A DNA stretch of 64,000 nt from Chelydra serpentina. Its lineage: Eukaryota; Chordata; Testudines; Chelydridae. The position numbers and the translations under genes were made by a program. The stretch is taken from contig JBAIAC010000004.1 in NCBI GenBank assembly GCA_037349315.1, forward strand, positions 29,143,001 through 29,207,000. The letters are read 5' to 3'. Positions within the stretch are counted from its first letter, which is position 1; each line of letters begins with the position of its first letter. The notes under the pieces are model-generated. The model searched no databases and had not been told where the DNA came from. It was given only the letters and a program-made list of their open reading frames with translations. Below, piece after piece: positions 11,805 to 23,080 of the stretch.

Positions 11805-12043
11805 TTTAGGTTGGACAGCGTTAGAAAATTTTCTCTAATAACTATAGTTAAGCACTGCAGCAGTTTACTTGGAGAGGTTGTGGAAGCCTCATCATTGGGC
11901 ATCTTTAAGAACAAGTTAGACAAACACCTATTAGGGATGTTAATCCTTAAGGTATACTTAATCCTTCCTCAGTGGCGGGAGGGGACAGGGGAGGGACTAG
12001 ATGACCTCTTGAGGTCTCTTCTAACCCTACATTTCTATGATTC
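11805..12043 (+). repeat. CR1 3' end fragment
   Basis: 3'-terminal CR1 sequence with the blocks GGAGAGGTTGTGGAAGCC, AACAAGTTAGACAAACACCT and GACTAGATGACCTCTTGAGG, ending CTACATTTCTATGATTCTG. A 5'-truncated insertion from the same broad family as 52815-53046. Confidence 0.85.
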
Positions 12044-15000
12044 TGCCATTCAAAGGTTGTGGGAAATACATACACAGGACAAATTAGGTAATATCTTTCT
12101 CAGTGACTCTAAGATAAATATCAACATAGCTAAGATCACAGCACTTGCTTCTTCCTGGATAGAAACCAATATTGTAATCATCTAGATAGTCATTCATAGC
12201 AACATCTGAGTAAACGAAAGTGACTAGGTGGAATAATGCAGCCCTGGCAAACCCCTTCCTGACCTCTAGGTCCACTTTTGTGCTACTGCCTTGCTCTCCT
12301 TGGTGCTTTCTTGTCACAATAAGGATGCACAGCCGGTTAACCAGCTCCACGTCCCCAATTTAGTGTTTTATAGGACAAACCATTCAAACCACTTGTTTTT
12401 GCTATTTACTATAGCCCACAGCAGCTGTTTGTGCTCTATTGCTTCCCCCTCCCACATTAACATTTTCAGACTGTGAGTGTCTGATCTTGCCATGTTATTC
12501 TAGTAGGGTTTTTTTAAGCTCCTGTTTTCTTCTCTTCCCTCATTCTGCTGATGCATTGCTGTTCTACAGAACTGAGTGAGATTTATCAGTAATGTGCTTG
12601 TCTCCTCCAAACCAGTATTTGTTTGAGAATGGAATGAGAGCTCCCTTGTATTAACACAGCTGGATGTTTCCCAGTTGTCAACATGTAATTTCAATAAGCT
12701 TCAATATGAAGCTTTTATATCGTAAAAGTTGATGACTGTGAAAATTGCTAGATTGATAGCACTGAGAGCCGAAGTCCTCTGTCTAGTCAACATGCAGCTC
12801 AGGGAACTGTAATGCAAGCTTCCCCACGCTGCCTCACTAATGTTTTATCTGGAGGATCCACTTCAAGTGGTAAGAGCCCATTCATTCCTCGGCCCCTGCC
12901 AAGACAGGAAGCCATCCTGGCAACCACAGGAAGTGACCGCTGTCTCCATTATCAGACTATAAAAGGGATGGTGGATAAAATATAGTGAACCATTGCAATA
13001 AGTGGAAGTCTCTGGGCCAAATTCTGATCTCAGTAAACTCATATTTACATAGATCTAAGGGCAGAATTTGTCCCCCACTGTGATGGCTATTGTTCCAAAG
13101 TACAGACGGCAGTAAGGTTTGGTTGTTATGGGCCTGATCCAATGCCCATTAAGTCAAGAGACTTCAGTGGGAACTGGATGGGAGCTGATGTGAAAGTTTA
13201 ATCCATTGAGCCATCCAGAATCCCCACTGCCTCCATCCACACAGAGAATCAGAGCAGGCACAATATTACTTCCAGGAGCTATCATCTATTGATTTTGTTG
13301 ACAACACTTTCTATTTCTGTGTTCAGTGTTGACTGTTCTTATTTAGTAGAAGCCAAAAAATCCCAGACGAGGTTTTTGGTAAAGGTTATTGCACTTCCAT
13401 TATTTCTTCATGACATCCATATCTATCAAGACTCAGAATGGTGTTAACTGTTCCAGTCTCCCAGTCACTGCTGCTACTCAGGTTGTTCACACATCTCATC
13501 TTTGTCAATGTGCTTCCTTGGCATATCTCATTAGGGTTCAGTTAAACGTACTATATTCCATTCTTTCTGCCATACAGTAAAGTCTTTGTTTTCTCCTTTC
13601 TTCTTTTTGCAAGCCCAATCCCAGACTTAACAACTGATATAAAGAGCTGTACAAAGGAAACCATTTGCAGTGCACACAAACAAGAAGTTGTATTGGTCCT
13701 GCAAAACCCAGGAGCTATACTACGTATTCTTGAGCACCATTTACCGGCACTGCCTCTAGTAATGATTTTCATGTGTTCAGATGTCTTTCATAACACAGAG
13801 TTCCTAGTTCCTAGGTTCCTCCCCACCCCATCCTGATTAGTTTTTAACACCTCAGCGGAAGCTTTGTCTTTTCAGAGTGTCCTGAAGTAGTATTTTTCCC
13901 TGGCACAGAATATGCAGATGAGAAAAGAGGTTGTGAACCAGAAAGTAAGAGCTCAGCATCCCACAAGGAATGTGAACAGATAAGGCTAGTTTTATTTATA
14001 GTAGGGTAGCACCCCAGGGCACCAATCAGCTTGATTGTGTTCCCAAAATCCCTGGCCTGGAATGCCTCTGCCCACCACAAAGGTTCAGCAGAGGCAGCAC
14101 AGAGCTGATGCTGCATTTGGGATAGTGGTCCTTTGCACTGGTGAGGAGACAGAAACCTATCCTACACAGGCAGCACAAAGAGGCCAGAAGGCAGTTATAA
14201 ATATGCCCCTCTATATTAGTTGAAATGGGTCTTGGTAAAAGGTATGTTCAAGGGCTTGGTTCTGGTGTGACACTAGTTTTATACTGGGGTAGTTTGATTG
14301 AGTTAAAGGGATTTACTTGAGGGAAAGGGAGATCAGAGTCAGGTTCAAGGTGTGTGAGCTGTATGTTTTTAGCAGCACCTTGGTGCCATCTCAGGTTGGT
14401 CAAGGAAGTGGCTTTATGCTGGTGGAATTCCACTGCAATCAGTGTAAGCCAACTGCAAAAGCAAGATCATGCACGGCTATGTCTTACATTCTCTTGCTCT
14501 ACTTCACTGACACTAGTGCCATTACTTCTGACTTATACTGCATAACTATGACTAGAAATTAAACAACTTAATTATACACTGAGTATAAAGGACTAAGTCC
14601 TGTCTTATAGCACCCACCTCCTACCAGACCAGGTTGGGCACCTACTAAGCCAGCCCGCTCCCTGGAGCAATTCTGTCTGAGCTTTATTGGGGAATTCGTT
14701 TCCAGCAGGGTTAGTTGTTTTATTTTAAGCCTTCTTAACAAGAAGAATCAGAACTTCAGACTCTTCCCTCAAAAGTCTGTGCAGGCCAAGTCTGTCCCTC
14801 ACACCAATAACTTAAGCAACTCCAAATTTCCTGGCTCTTACCTCAGCCATAAAGGACTTCACATGCTCTCCATTTTGTCCATTAGGTTTCTCGAGCAATT
14901 TCTTTCTAGAGTAACTCTAACAACAGTCCATTAGGAGCATGGCCTCCCCCAGCTTTCTGGGGGTGTTACAATTTCCCTCTTTATTTCCTGCTGCCCTTTT

Positions 15001-16689
15001 TATAAGGGTCAGCTAATTAAGTCCCAGCACTTTCTCAGGTGCAGCAGACAGAGCTAACCAGCTGGCTGCTCGCCTCTAACCCCGAAGGACTGGTATCCCT
15101 TATACCTTCAGTATATTAATGAGGTTTATTAATTGTGCAGATTACAATTCTGCCAGTGACATCACAGTTTACTGAAAACATTAAAGCCCATTATCTGACT
15201 TCAGCAGAAATTTAGTTTTAAGACTCCTCTCTAAGAGGGTTTCTCTGTAGTACAGACGTTTAAAAACACTTCCACTGGCGCTACAGCGTGGTAGGTGAGT
15301 CAGGTCACCCTTCAGATTGGAAGTTCAGTCTTTGATATGTGTTCTTCCGAAGCTGCCTGGGAGAAGAGGTGAGGGAATACAATTATTATACTTGGGAGAT
15401 GTTAGGATGAGAAAATCTGTCTATCAAGGCTCTTACAAGGTTATCTGCAGCTGTGCCCACCATATGCCGTGCTTTTATTTATGGAACCATAGAGACACTC
15501 ACAAAGTGCTAGGTTGGGACAGATTTTTTTTTCCCTTCAAGACAAAAATCTCTCACATTTAGGCTGGAAGTGAGAATGTTTAAGCTGTTGATATTTTGCA
15601 CTGGGGCGGCCACATCTGCAACTGGGACTTCTCAGAGTCTCTGATGAAAGAGCAGGCAGATGGAATTCTAACCTTTTACAAAGGGTACATTAAGCAAAAC
15701 AAATGGGAATTAGATTAGTACAGCCATTCACTCGGAAGTTTTGTCTGAGAAAAGGTAAAGTTCAGGCCTTGCTTTATGTAAGAAACCTAGTGTTTGTCCT
15801 TTTTGGTATTTACTCTATTTTTTGGGTGGGGGCAGAAGGGAAGGAGTAAGGGGTCATTTCCTGGCATTTCAGTGTGTTTAGTGAGATAAGTCACCACCTT
15901 GCATCAGCTGCAGATGAGCAAATGCTAGCATAGAATCTTGGAGTATGATCATTTGTAGAGAATCCCTTAAGAGCAAAGGAAAAGGCCTTCAGAGGAAGTA
16001 GAACAGGTGAGTCATGTTCATTGATGATTTGTTCATTTGAGTCACAGTTACAATAGACCAAGTTCTTGTGCCTTAATGGTATTTTTCTCTAGGGCTTGAT
16101 CCTGAACTGTTACTCATGGAAGGCGCCAGTGATTTCATTGAATTTTCAGAAATTAACTGGATAGTGAGCGAACGAACCTAATGAAAAATTTTGCATGAAC
16201 AACCTGCCATTAAACATTGCTGTTAGACATAGCAGACATCTCTTCTGCCACCATATTAACCAAATCAGAATCACTCTGGATTTACACAAATGAGAGAAGC
16301 AGGCCCCTCAATGTCATAACTTAGAGGTAAAACAAAATGCAGGGGAAACTATACAGATGCCACTACAGGAGAGGAATCTTGTCACAAGGTACTCCTGGGT
16401 GCTAGGAAATCTGATTTTTGGGGAGGGGGGAAGTCCTCTTTTGGTCCAATGATGGTGCTGATGTGTAGCTGGTTCGGCTAGAGAAAAAACCAAACCTCAT
16501 TAAAATATCACTAGTGTTTATTATGCTAAAAAATATTCACAGTAGGTTTTTAAAAAATCCAGAGAATACATTTACTTGCACTACATTATTGTATATCTAC
16601 TGGCATGATTGTTGTTTGCAACTTCTATGATGAATGATACATTACACACATGCAACTTGGTGCTCTATGATACAAAGAGTGAGGGAGCA
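12044..16689. other. Long stretch without recognised gene
   Basis: No ORF here has a recognisable domain; all are under 95 codons. 14590-15110 has the composition of a degraded LTR (CTCCTACC and GGTGTTACA blocks, a TATA-like run at about 14999), but no termini or target duplication could be fixed. Short amniote-repeat-like motifs occur near 13133 and 16097. The rest looks like unique or very old sequence. Confidence 0.45.
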
Positions 16690-17058
16690 GTAAATAGTAA
16701 GGAGGACACCAATGTGCATTTTAATATGGTCAAATGAAAAGTCATACATTAGGGACAACTACACAATCCATGCTTACAGGATGGGGGACTTTGTCCTGAG
16801 AACCAGTGACCCTGAAAAAGGACTTGGGGGAACCATGGTGAATAATCAGCTGAACGTGAGCTTCCAGTGTGACTCTGTGGCCAAAAGGGATAGTAATATT
16901 AGTTCTGTGTTTTTGTACTGGTGCAATTACTACAGGAATACTGTGTCTAGTTCTGGTGTGTGCAGTGTAGTTGTAGCTGTGTCAGTCCCAGACTATTAAA
17001 GAGACTATTAAAGGTGGGTGAGGTAATATCTTTTATTGGACCAACGTCTATTGGTGAG

Positions 17059-17097
17059 AGAGACAAGTTTTTTGAGCCATACAGAGCTCTTCTTCAG
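17059..17097 (-). ncRNA. Hammerhead-like motif, left arm
   Basis: On the minus strand CTGAAGA (17091-17097) is followed by a stem II hairpin (GAGCT pairing with GGCTC, 17074-17090 region). The expected GAAA appears as AAAA. The CUGANGA core is kept but the second conserved box is mutated, so this copy is probably inactive. Confidence 0.4.
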
Positions 17098-17310
17098 GTC
17101 TGGGGGAGGTACTCCTAGCGTCACTGCAAAATGAGGTGGAACAGATTGTTTCGCATAAGTAATTAGCACATATTGTAAGGGACTATGACTGCAGAGGTGT
17201 TAATAGGTCACTGCCTTGAATGATCCCTTACAATGTGTGCTAACTACTTACGATAAACAATCTGTTCCACCTTGCATTTTGCTTTGATGCTGGGAGTATC
17301 TTTCCCAGAT

Positions 17311-17350
17311 CTGAAGAAGAGCTCTGTGTGGCTCAAAAACTTGTTTCTTT
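17311..17350 (+). ncRNA. Hammerhead-like motif, right arm
   Basis: CTGAAGA at 17311-17317 fits the CUGANGA core. Stem II pairs GAGCT (17319-17323) with GGCTC (17330-17334) over a CTGTGT loop. The GAAA box reads AAAA at 17335-17338. It mirrors the left-arm motif on the opposite strand. Stem III is very short and stem I was not established. Confidence 0.4.
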
Positions 17351-17720
17351 CACCAAGAGAAGTTGGTCCAATAAAAGATATCACTTCACCCACCTTCTCT
17401 CTAGTTCTGGTGTCCGCAGTTCAAGAAGGACATTGATAAATTGGAGAGAGTTAAGAGAAGAGCCATGAGAATGATCAAAGGAGTGGAAAAAATGCCTTAT
17501 AGTGAAAGACTTAAGGAGGAGTTTCCATCTGTTTAGCTTAACAAAGAGAAGGTTAAGGGGTTATCGATCAGTCTATATGTACCTTTATGAGGAATATATT
17601 TGATAACAGAGGGCTCTTCTATCTAACAGAGAAAAGTATAACAAGCTCCAATAAAGATGGGATGTTTTTCTAAAAGATATGCTCTTGTTCAAACAGGAAT
17701 TAATTCAGGGATTAATTAAA

Positions 17721-18342
17721 TAGGATTAAATGCGGCCTATATTAAATAGGAGCTAAAACAAGATTATCCATTGACATGGCTGTAGGTGATGCTACACACA
17801 TGGCCTCTTTGTTTGAGCAAAACACTTTTATTCATTTATTGGATGTGTGGTTATAGGACAGTGATGGCATAGGACAGCGTATACTTTATAATTCACTGAC
17901 CTCAAAACTTCACTTCACTGAATGAAAGGGGTATAAGCAAGAACTAACTGGTCAATTATCATGGCCATGTTCTTAGGAAGACTGTTCAGTGCACAATATC
18001 TGATGAATATTGTGATGGACAATCCGGATGGATATATAAACTAATAATAAAAGTTATTTAGATAGAATAGAAATAACTAATTTTCAGCACTTAACAGATA
18101 CAACCCAATTATGCTTTATTAACCCCTTTAACATCAGCTAAATGTATTACCAATATTACTACACTCTGTAAAATATTACTGGATTTATTCTCTTTCCAAA
18201 CATGTGCACCAACACTAATGGGAATTGTACAAATGTATAGACAGACCCCAAAGCTGTTGGCTTTTACTAGTATCCTCACATTCACCATTGTGTCATTAAT
18301 AGATAGGGAATTTTGTGATATTTTTGTCTGCCACTCACCCAG
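17721..18342. other. No gene seen
   Basis: AT-rich sequence between the CR1 fragment and the chromovirus derivative. No ORF or repeat recognised. Confidence 0.45.
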
Positions 18343-18800
18343 CTCTGTGTCAAGATCCCAACAAGGGCAGTCAGGGCAAGGTTAAGATCAGGGGCAAACC
18401 TGAGGTTAGAGGTAGCTGAGGAGTTTGTAGTCAGGTCCAGGCCTGGGTCAATACCAAGGGTCAGAGTCCAAGTCAGGTTTCAGGGTCCAAGTCAGGAGGC
18501 AAAATCCAAATCAAGACAGGAGTTAAAGAGCGTGGAGCAAAAACGGTTGTGGCAGCTGCAGAAAATCTATGCTGGACACGCCCTAGAAAGATCCTTTGGT
18601 TTATATAGGGTAGGGAGCCAATCAGGAGCCATGGGGCTGCTGTCTGTCAGACTGTTGAGCAGAACTTCCCATGGTCTGTGTCCACAGCGGGTCATGGAAA
18701 GTGGAGTTCAAGCTAGTTGCAGCTGCTGCAGGATGGCAGCCTGGGGCTACCAACTACCTGGTAGCACTAGGCCTAGGTTCTAAACTTATGGTGCCTTACA

Positions 18801-18816
18801 TTTCCCCCACCCCCCG
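18801..18816 (-). promoter_or_regulatory. Polypurine tract
   Basis: On the minus strand a G/A run (GCGGGGGGTGGGGGAAA) directly abuts the 3' LTR, which begins TGTAAGGC. This is where plus-strand DNA synthesis would be primed. Confidence 0.7.
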
Positions 18817-18930
18817 CTGGCCTGGGTTTGTCAGGATGGGCCTCATAGAAGGCTGCCATGAAGTTGGGGGCATGGACTTGGAATGTGAGCTCCCAGTATT
18901 GCTCTTTTGGGCCATAGCCCTCCCAGTCTA
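18817..18930 (-). pseudogene. Integrase chromodomain tail
   Basis: Minus-strand translation gives a short open stretch containing DWEGYGPKEQYWE and then VHAPNF, matching the aromatic WEGY / W cage and C-terminal helix of chromodomains at the end of chromovirus integrases. The family uses this domain to target modified chromatin. Everything upstream is lost at the deletion junction near 18930. Confidence 0.7.
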
Positions 18931-19221
18931 TGCGAGTCAGGAGACAAAGTCCAAATCAAGCCAAGGTCAAGCCAGGAATTCAAGAGCAAGGAGTAGGAAT
19001 AGTTGTGGCAGCTACAGAAGATCCATGCTGTTGCCTGGAATGCCTGTTGGGTTTATATAAGGGCAGGGAACCAATGAGGAGTCATGGGGCTGCTGTCTGT
19101 CAAACCATTGAGGTGTCCACAAGTTGGTTACAGCTGTGGTGGGTGTCAGCCTGGCGATGCTAGCTATCTGGTAGCTTTAAAGGCCTGGGTTCTAGATCTG
19201 TGAGGTCTTACACTCTGGCTG

Positions 19222-19361
19222 CTAGTCTGCAATGTTCCAAACCGCAGCCAGTGGGAGCCGCGAGTGGCCGTACCTGCAGAGGCGGCAGGTAAGCAAACTG
19301 GCCTGGCGTGCCACGGGCTTACCCTGAGCAAGCCGCGGACCGTGTTTGGGAACCACTGTTG
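19222..19361. repeat. hAT-like MITE fragment
   Basis: Contains GTGCCACGGGCTTACCCTG and GCCGCGGACC followed by GTTTGGGAACCACTG, the right-hand end of a hAT/Charlie-type MITE I recall from reptiles. The opposite end and a target duplication were not identified. Confidence 0.45.
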
Positions 19362-20650
19362 TAAATAAATGCAGATTAAATATGAAACTCAACACATATA
19401 GGGAGGCTTTAAAAGTGTGTGTGTGAGTATAAATGTTTCCCCCCCGACTCCCCAAATGTCAAATTATTCTTAACCGTCAGTGCAACTTCTTTGCAGCTGC
19501 ACATCCAGTGCATGAGCTGTCTTTTTTCATTTGTACCTGCCGCACTGTAGCAAAAGAAAACAAAGTGTGTGATCACAAATGTGTCCATAATTCATTATAA
19601 CCCATTTTAAGCCAGAAGCTAATAACAAGGAAAATGACTAATACTTGAATAGTTTGCTGCATATACAAACAGTGCAATAATTGCTTTTCTGATAGAGCAA
19701 AAGATCATAAAAGTGTTTTACAACATTCCTTAATTGTACCAAAAATTGAAAACTAAGACTTTATTGCAGAAAAAGAAAGCATTAATCTGTCTGAGAGCAG
19801 TTTTGTGGATAATGTTCCAGGGGAGGTGCCGCGATAATTACTTATGTATAATAGGTTTCTGGGTTGTGGCACCAAATATGGTGGAAAGGATAGTATGGTG
19901 GTTATTTATTAGCCTGAACACACTGTGTTCCAGTACATCCCACATTTAATATAACTTGCAGAATTGCATTTGCAGCATATTTGTTTGTGTTCCTTTTAAC
20001 ATGAAACAACTTCAGCTACCCAGATGTAATGCATGGATAGCAGAGGTGGGAAATCATTCCCAGATTATCATGAATCACTTACATGCGGTAGCTTCTGAAA
20101 ATGAAGCTTTCCACTAAAAGCCTATTAGCAACAGGTTGGATCATACAAGGAATGCACAAAGTGTGGTGATAGTGGGACTCAGGCAGCCAATGGAGAACAT
20201 AAAGAGATGGGGACAGAAAGAGGAGGAGGATGTGGTGCAGCATTTGAAGGGAAGCATGTAAATGGTGTTGCAATAAGAATAGGAGATAGGCAGGAGATAG
20301 CAAGGTGGGATAACTTGAGTTTAACTCTGAGCGCTTTATCATAACCAAGACAAATCCTGAGTGTAGAGAAGGACTGCCATATTTAATATGGTCAGCTGGT
20401 TAACCTAGGCTGGTTAACCTAGAGTAGACCATGACTAGCTGACACAATATTAAACACGTTAGTTAACATGTTGTAACATGGTAGGATTGTCTAATACAGA
20501 CAAGCCTTGAGCATGGTCTCCTGGCTGGACATTCTGGGCTGGGTAGTCTCAAACAAGGCACGTCTTGTCTACAATGATTGCAAAGTTGTATTCAGCATAA
20601 TGAAACGATGAAGAAGCTTTGAGGAGAGCAGTAGTCTCAAATGGCTGTGC
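19362..20650. other. No gene seen
   Basis: No recognisable coding or RNA gene. A short direct repeat of TGGTTAACCTAG occurs near 20396-20421, inside a weak inverted-repeat setting that may be an old MITE. The remainder is unassigned. Confidence 0.4.
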
Positions 20651-20655
20651 AGTCT

Positions 20656-20875
20656 TGTCAGGGTTCCCTCCCCACTCTAAACTCTAGGGTAAAGATGTGG
20701 GGACCCGCATTAAGAGCCCCTAAGCTTATTTTTACCAGCTTAGGTTAAAACCCCCAAGGTACAAAATTCCCTGCACCCTGAGAAATGCTTCTTTTGCTGC
20801 CACCATCAAGTGTCTAACAGGAATCCAGGAAAGGAATCACTTGAACTTCCCTCCCCTCCAAATACCTTCTTGACA
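20656..20875 (-). repeat. 3' LTR with large internal deletion
   Basis: A 220-bp LTR keeping both termini (minus TGTCA start at 20875, CCTGACA end at 20656) but lacking about 590 bp of U3 compared with the 5' LTR. Just upstream in element direction lies a G run (20878-20883 on plus as C) that fits the polypurine tract. Confidence 0.8.
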
Positions 20876-21025
20876 CGCCCCCCAAATCACCGATAGTGTG
20901 AAACACTGGCTGTGATTTCTTCCTGGAGCTCTAAAAGAAAACAAAATTAATAAGACACATGCATCTCCAAATATACTAATAACTGTATAAAGACTACCAA
21001 TATTGTCCACGTTGCAAGAACAATT

Positions 21026-21685
21026 TTAACCAGTTGGTTCTTCGTAGTAGACACCTTCAGGCCCCCCAGCGTCATCTCCTCCCTGGGCTGTAAACTGAGA
21101 AACCTTCAATTCTCGGGGGAAAAAGGGCTTTAGAGAATTAACATGGTACACTTTAGGCTTGAGAGTTGTGGTGGGGAATGCTATGAGATAGTTCACAGCT
21201 CTCAGGCGTTCTTGGACCGTAAATGGCCCTTCCCATGACTCTTCCATTTTATGGGCCTGGAGCACCTTCAAGACCATGACTTGGTCCCCTACTTTAAAGG
21301 AACGCTCTCTGGCATGTTTATCATACCAGGCCTTTTGCTCTTCCTGAGCCCCTTTTAGGTTTTCTCTAGCAAGGGCTAAAGAGTCTCGGAGGGTGTTTTG
21401 TAGGTTGCTTACAAAGTCCAGAATGTTAGTTCCCGAAGAAGGCGTAAAGCCCTCCCATTGCTGTTTCACCAACTGTAATGGCCCTTTAACCTCGAGGCCA
21501 TACACAAGTTCAAATGGTGAAAACCCTAAACTGGGATGTGGTACAGCCCTGTAGGCAAAGAGCAACTGCTGTAACACTAGGTCCCAATCGTTGGAGTGCT
21601 GATTTACGAATTTACGTATCATGGCTCCCAAAGTTCCATTAAACTTCTCCACCAGACCAAGTGGTTCACCCCATGAGCTTCCCAC
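21026..21685 (-). pseudogene. Integrase C-terminal part
   Basis: An open segment of 219 codons with the third catalytic residue in LVEKFNGTLG (E near residue 13), then the FAYRAVPHPSLGFSPFELVYG block typical of Ty3/gypsy integrases, and a C-terminal DNA-binding SH3-like domain (GDQVMVL, SWEGPF, YHVNSLKPFF). The second aspartate lies upstream in a TDSGTNF segment (about 21715-21735), after the CpG-type stop. A small deletion and frameshift near 21680 removes the residues just before the glutamate. Normal stop TAA follows EEPTG. No chromodomain is visible. Confidence 0.85.
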
Positions 21686-21828
21686 AGGCTTTTCATGCTC
21701 CCTTCCAGGAAATTAGTTCCTGAATCAGTAAGGATGTCGGCGGGCCAACCTACCCTGGCATAAATCTCTGTTAATGCCTGGCATACACTTTTAGCCCGGG
21801 TGTTGCTCAGAGCTACTGCTTCTGGCCA

Positions 21829-23080
21829 TCAGGTGGCAAAATCCATGAAAGTCAGTATGTACTGCTTTCCTCTGGGTGTCTTTTTCGGAAAAGGACCCAG
21901 AATATCCACAGCTACCCGCTGAAATGGAACTTCAATTATGGGGAGTGGCTGGAGAGGGGCTTTGACCTGGTCTTGGGGTTTTCCCACTCTTTGGCACACC
22001 TCACAAGACCGGACATAGGTAGAAACATCCTTGCCCATTCCCTCCCAGTGGAATGACCTCCCCAAACGGTCTTTGGTTCTGTTCACCCCAGCATGACCAC
22101 TAGGATGATCATGGGCTAAGCTCAAGAGCTTTAGCCGGTACTTAGTCGGAACCACCAACTGTCTCTGAGGATGCCAGTCTTCCTGGTGTCCACCAGGAAG
22201 AGTCTCCTTATATAGAAGTCCTTTTTCCATAACAAACCGGGATCGATTAGAAGAGCTGAGAGGCAGTGGGGTGCTCCGTCCCACTGTCCAAGCTCTCTGT
22301 AGGCTTTCATCTGCTTCCTGCTCGGCTTGGAACTGTTCCCTAGATGCTGGAGACATCAGTTCCTCACTGGGTTGTGGACCTGGGCTGGGTCCCTCTGGAA
22401 GCGATGCAGGTGATGGATTTGTTTCTGTTGACTGTGAACCACTCTCCGCTGGTGCACAATGTGGTAATTCAGGCTCTGGCTGAGCCTCTTGTATTGAGTT
22501 ATCGGCTGCTGCTGCCATTGCAGGCTCGGTGGTGCCCTCGGGAGTTGGCACGGTAGATGGGGTTGCAAGCGCTGGACTCAGTGCTGGCAATGGTTCTGGT
22601 GCTGGTTGCTTCACCTGTTCCGGTTCCGAGACTGGCTTGGGTCGGGTTTCTGTGATTGGATCTACGACGGCTGTTGCAGTCGTTGGCAGGGTATCCGGTT
22701 CCACCATCTCTATCTGGGTGTCTGGTAGTACAGATGGGGTTCTGGTGGAAGTCTGAGGAACAGAGCTAGGTGTGACAGCTTGCTTAGCCTGGCTGCGGGT
22801 GACCATTCCCACCCTCTTGGCTAGCTTCACACAATTTCTCAAGTCTTCCCCCACCAACATGGGAATGGGATAATCATCATAGACTGCAAAAGTCCAATTT
22901 CCTGACCAGCCCTTGTACTGGACAGGCAACACAACTGTAGGTAAATCAAAAGAGTTGGACTTGAAGGGTTGAATCGTCACTTGTGCCTCTGGGTTGATTA
23001 AGCTGGGGTCCACTAAGGATTTGTGGATAGCCGACACTTGTGCTCCAGTGTCCCTCCATGCTGTAACCTTCTTCCGCCCA
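21829..23080 (-). pseudogene. Protease, linker and integrase N-terminal part
   Basis: The open frame 21829-23037 (402 codons) extends upstream without a Met to include the retropepsin motif WRDTGAQVSAI at about 23035-23070; the Met at 23037 is not a real start. Residues 1-75 finish the protease (PMLVGEDL flap-like segment). Residues 80-255 are a low-complexity Pro/Ser/Thr/Glu linker. Residues 305-348 form the integrase HHCC zinc finger (H311-x3-H315, C345-x2-C348), and D378 in VDILGPF is the first catalytic aspartate. The frame ends at a TGA where a CGA arginine codon is expected, consistent with CpG decay. No RT lies between protease and integrase. Confidence 0.85.

Larger units (their letters stand above)
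16960..17399. mobile_element. Foldback Penelope-like element with 14-bp TSD
   Basis: A 440-bp insertion flanked by a perfect 14-bp duplication TCTAGTTCTGGTGT at 16946-16959 and 17400-17413. The two halves are inverted copies of one ~190-bp unit, which share GGTGGGTGAGGTAATATC, TCTTTTATTGGACCAA and GGTGGAACAGATTGTTT read on opposite strands. Each arm contains a hammerhead-like core (see 17059-17097 and 17311-17350). Long perfect duplications point to target-primed retrotransposition rather than a DNA transposon. Penelope-like elements are known to have terminal repeats that can be inverted and that contain hammerhead motifs, so this is my best assignment. There is no ORF. Confidence 0.6.
16690..17720 (+). 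repeat. CR1 LINE fragment, split by foldback insertion
   Basis: Diverged CR1 ORF2 C-terminal sequence and 3' region. Blocks include GATGGGGGACTTTGTCCTGA, AATCAGCTGAACGTGAGC, TACTGTGTCTAGTTCTGG and, after the insertion, TTCAAGAAGGACATTGATAA. The copy is interrupted at 16960-17399 by the ribozyme-bearing foldback element. Removing that insertion and one 14-bp duplication restores the normal CR1 order. Many in-frame stops make it inactive. Confidence 0.8.
18348..19212 (-). mobile_element. Chromovirus (Ty3/gypsy) deletion derivative, TSD CTCTG
   Basis: An 865-bp LTR retroelement remnant on the minus strand, with a perfect 5-bp duplication CTCTG at 18343-18347 and 19213-19217. The 3' LTR is 18348-18800 (plus ends TGTCAAG and CCTTACA). 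A shortened 5' LTR lies at about 18932-19212. Shared blocks include AAATCCAAATCAAG / AAGTCCAAATCAAG, TTGTGGCAGCT and CATGGGGCTGCTGTCTGTCA. Each LTR has a TATA-like TTTATATA. Only about 130 bp of internal sequence survives: the chromodomain tail of integrase and a polypurine tract. Gag, protease, RT and most of integrase are deleted. Confidence 0.8.
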
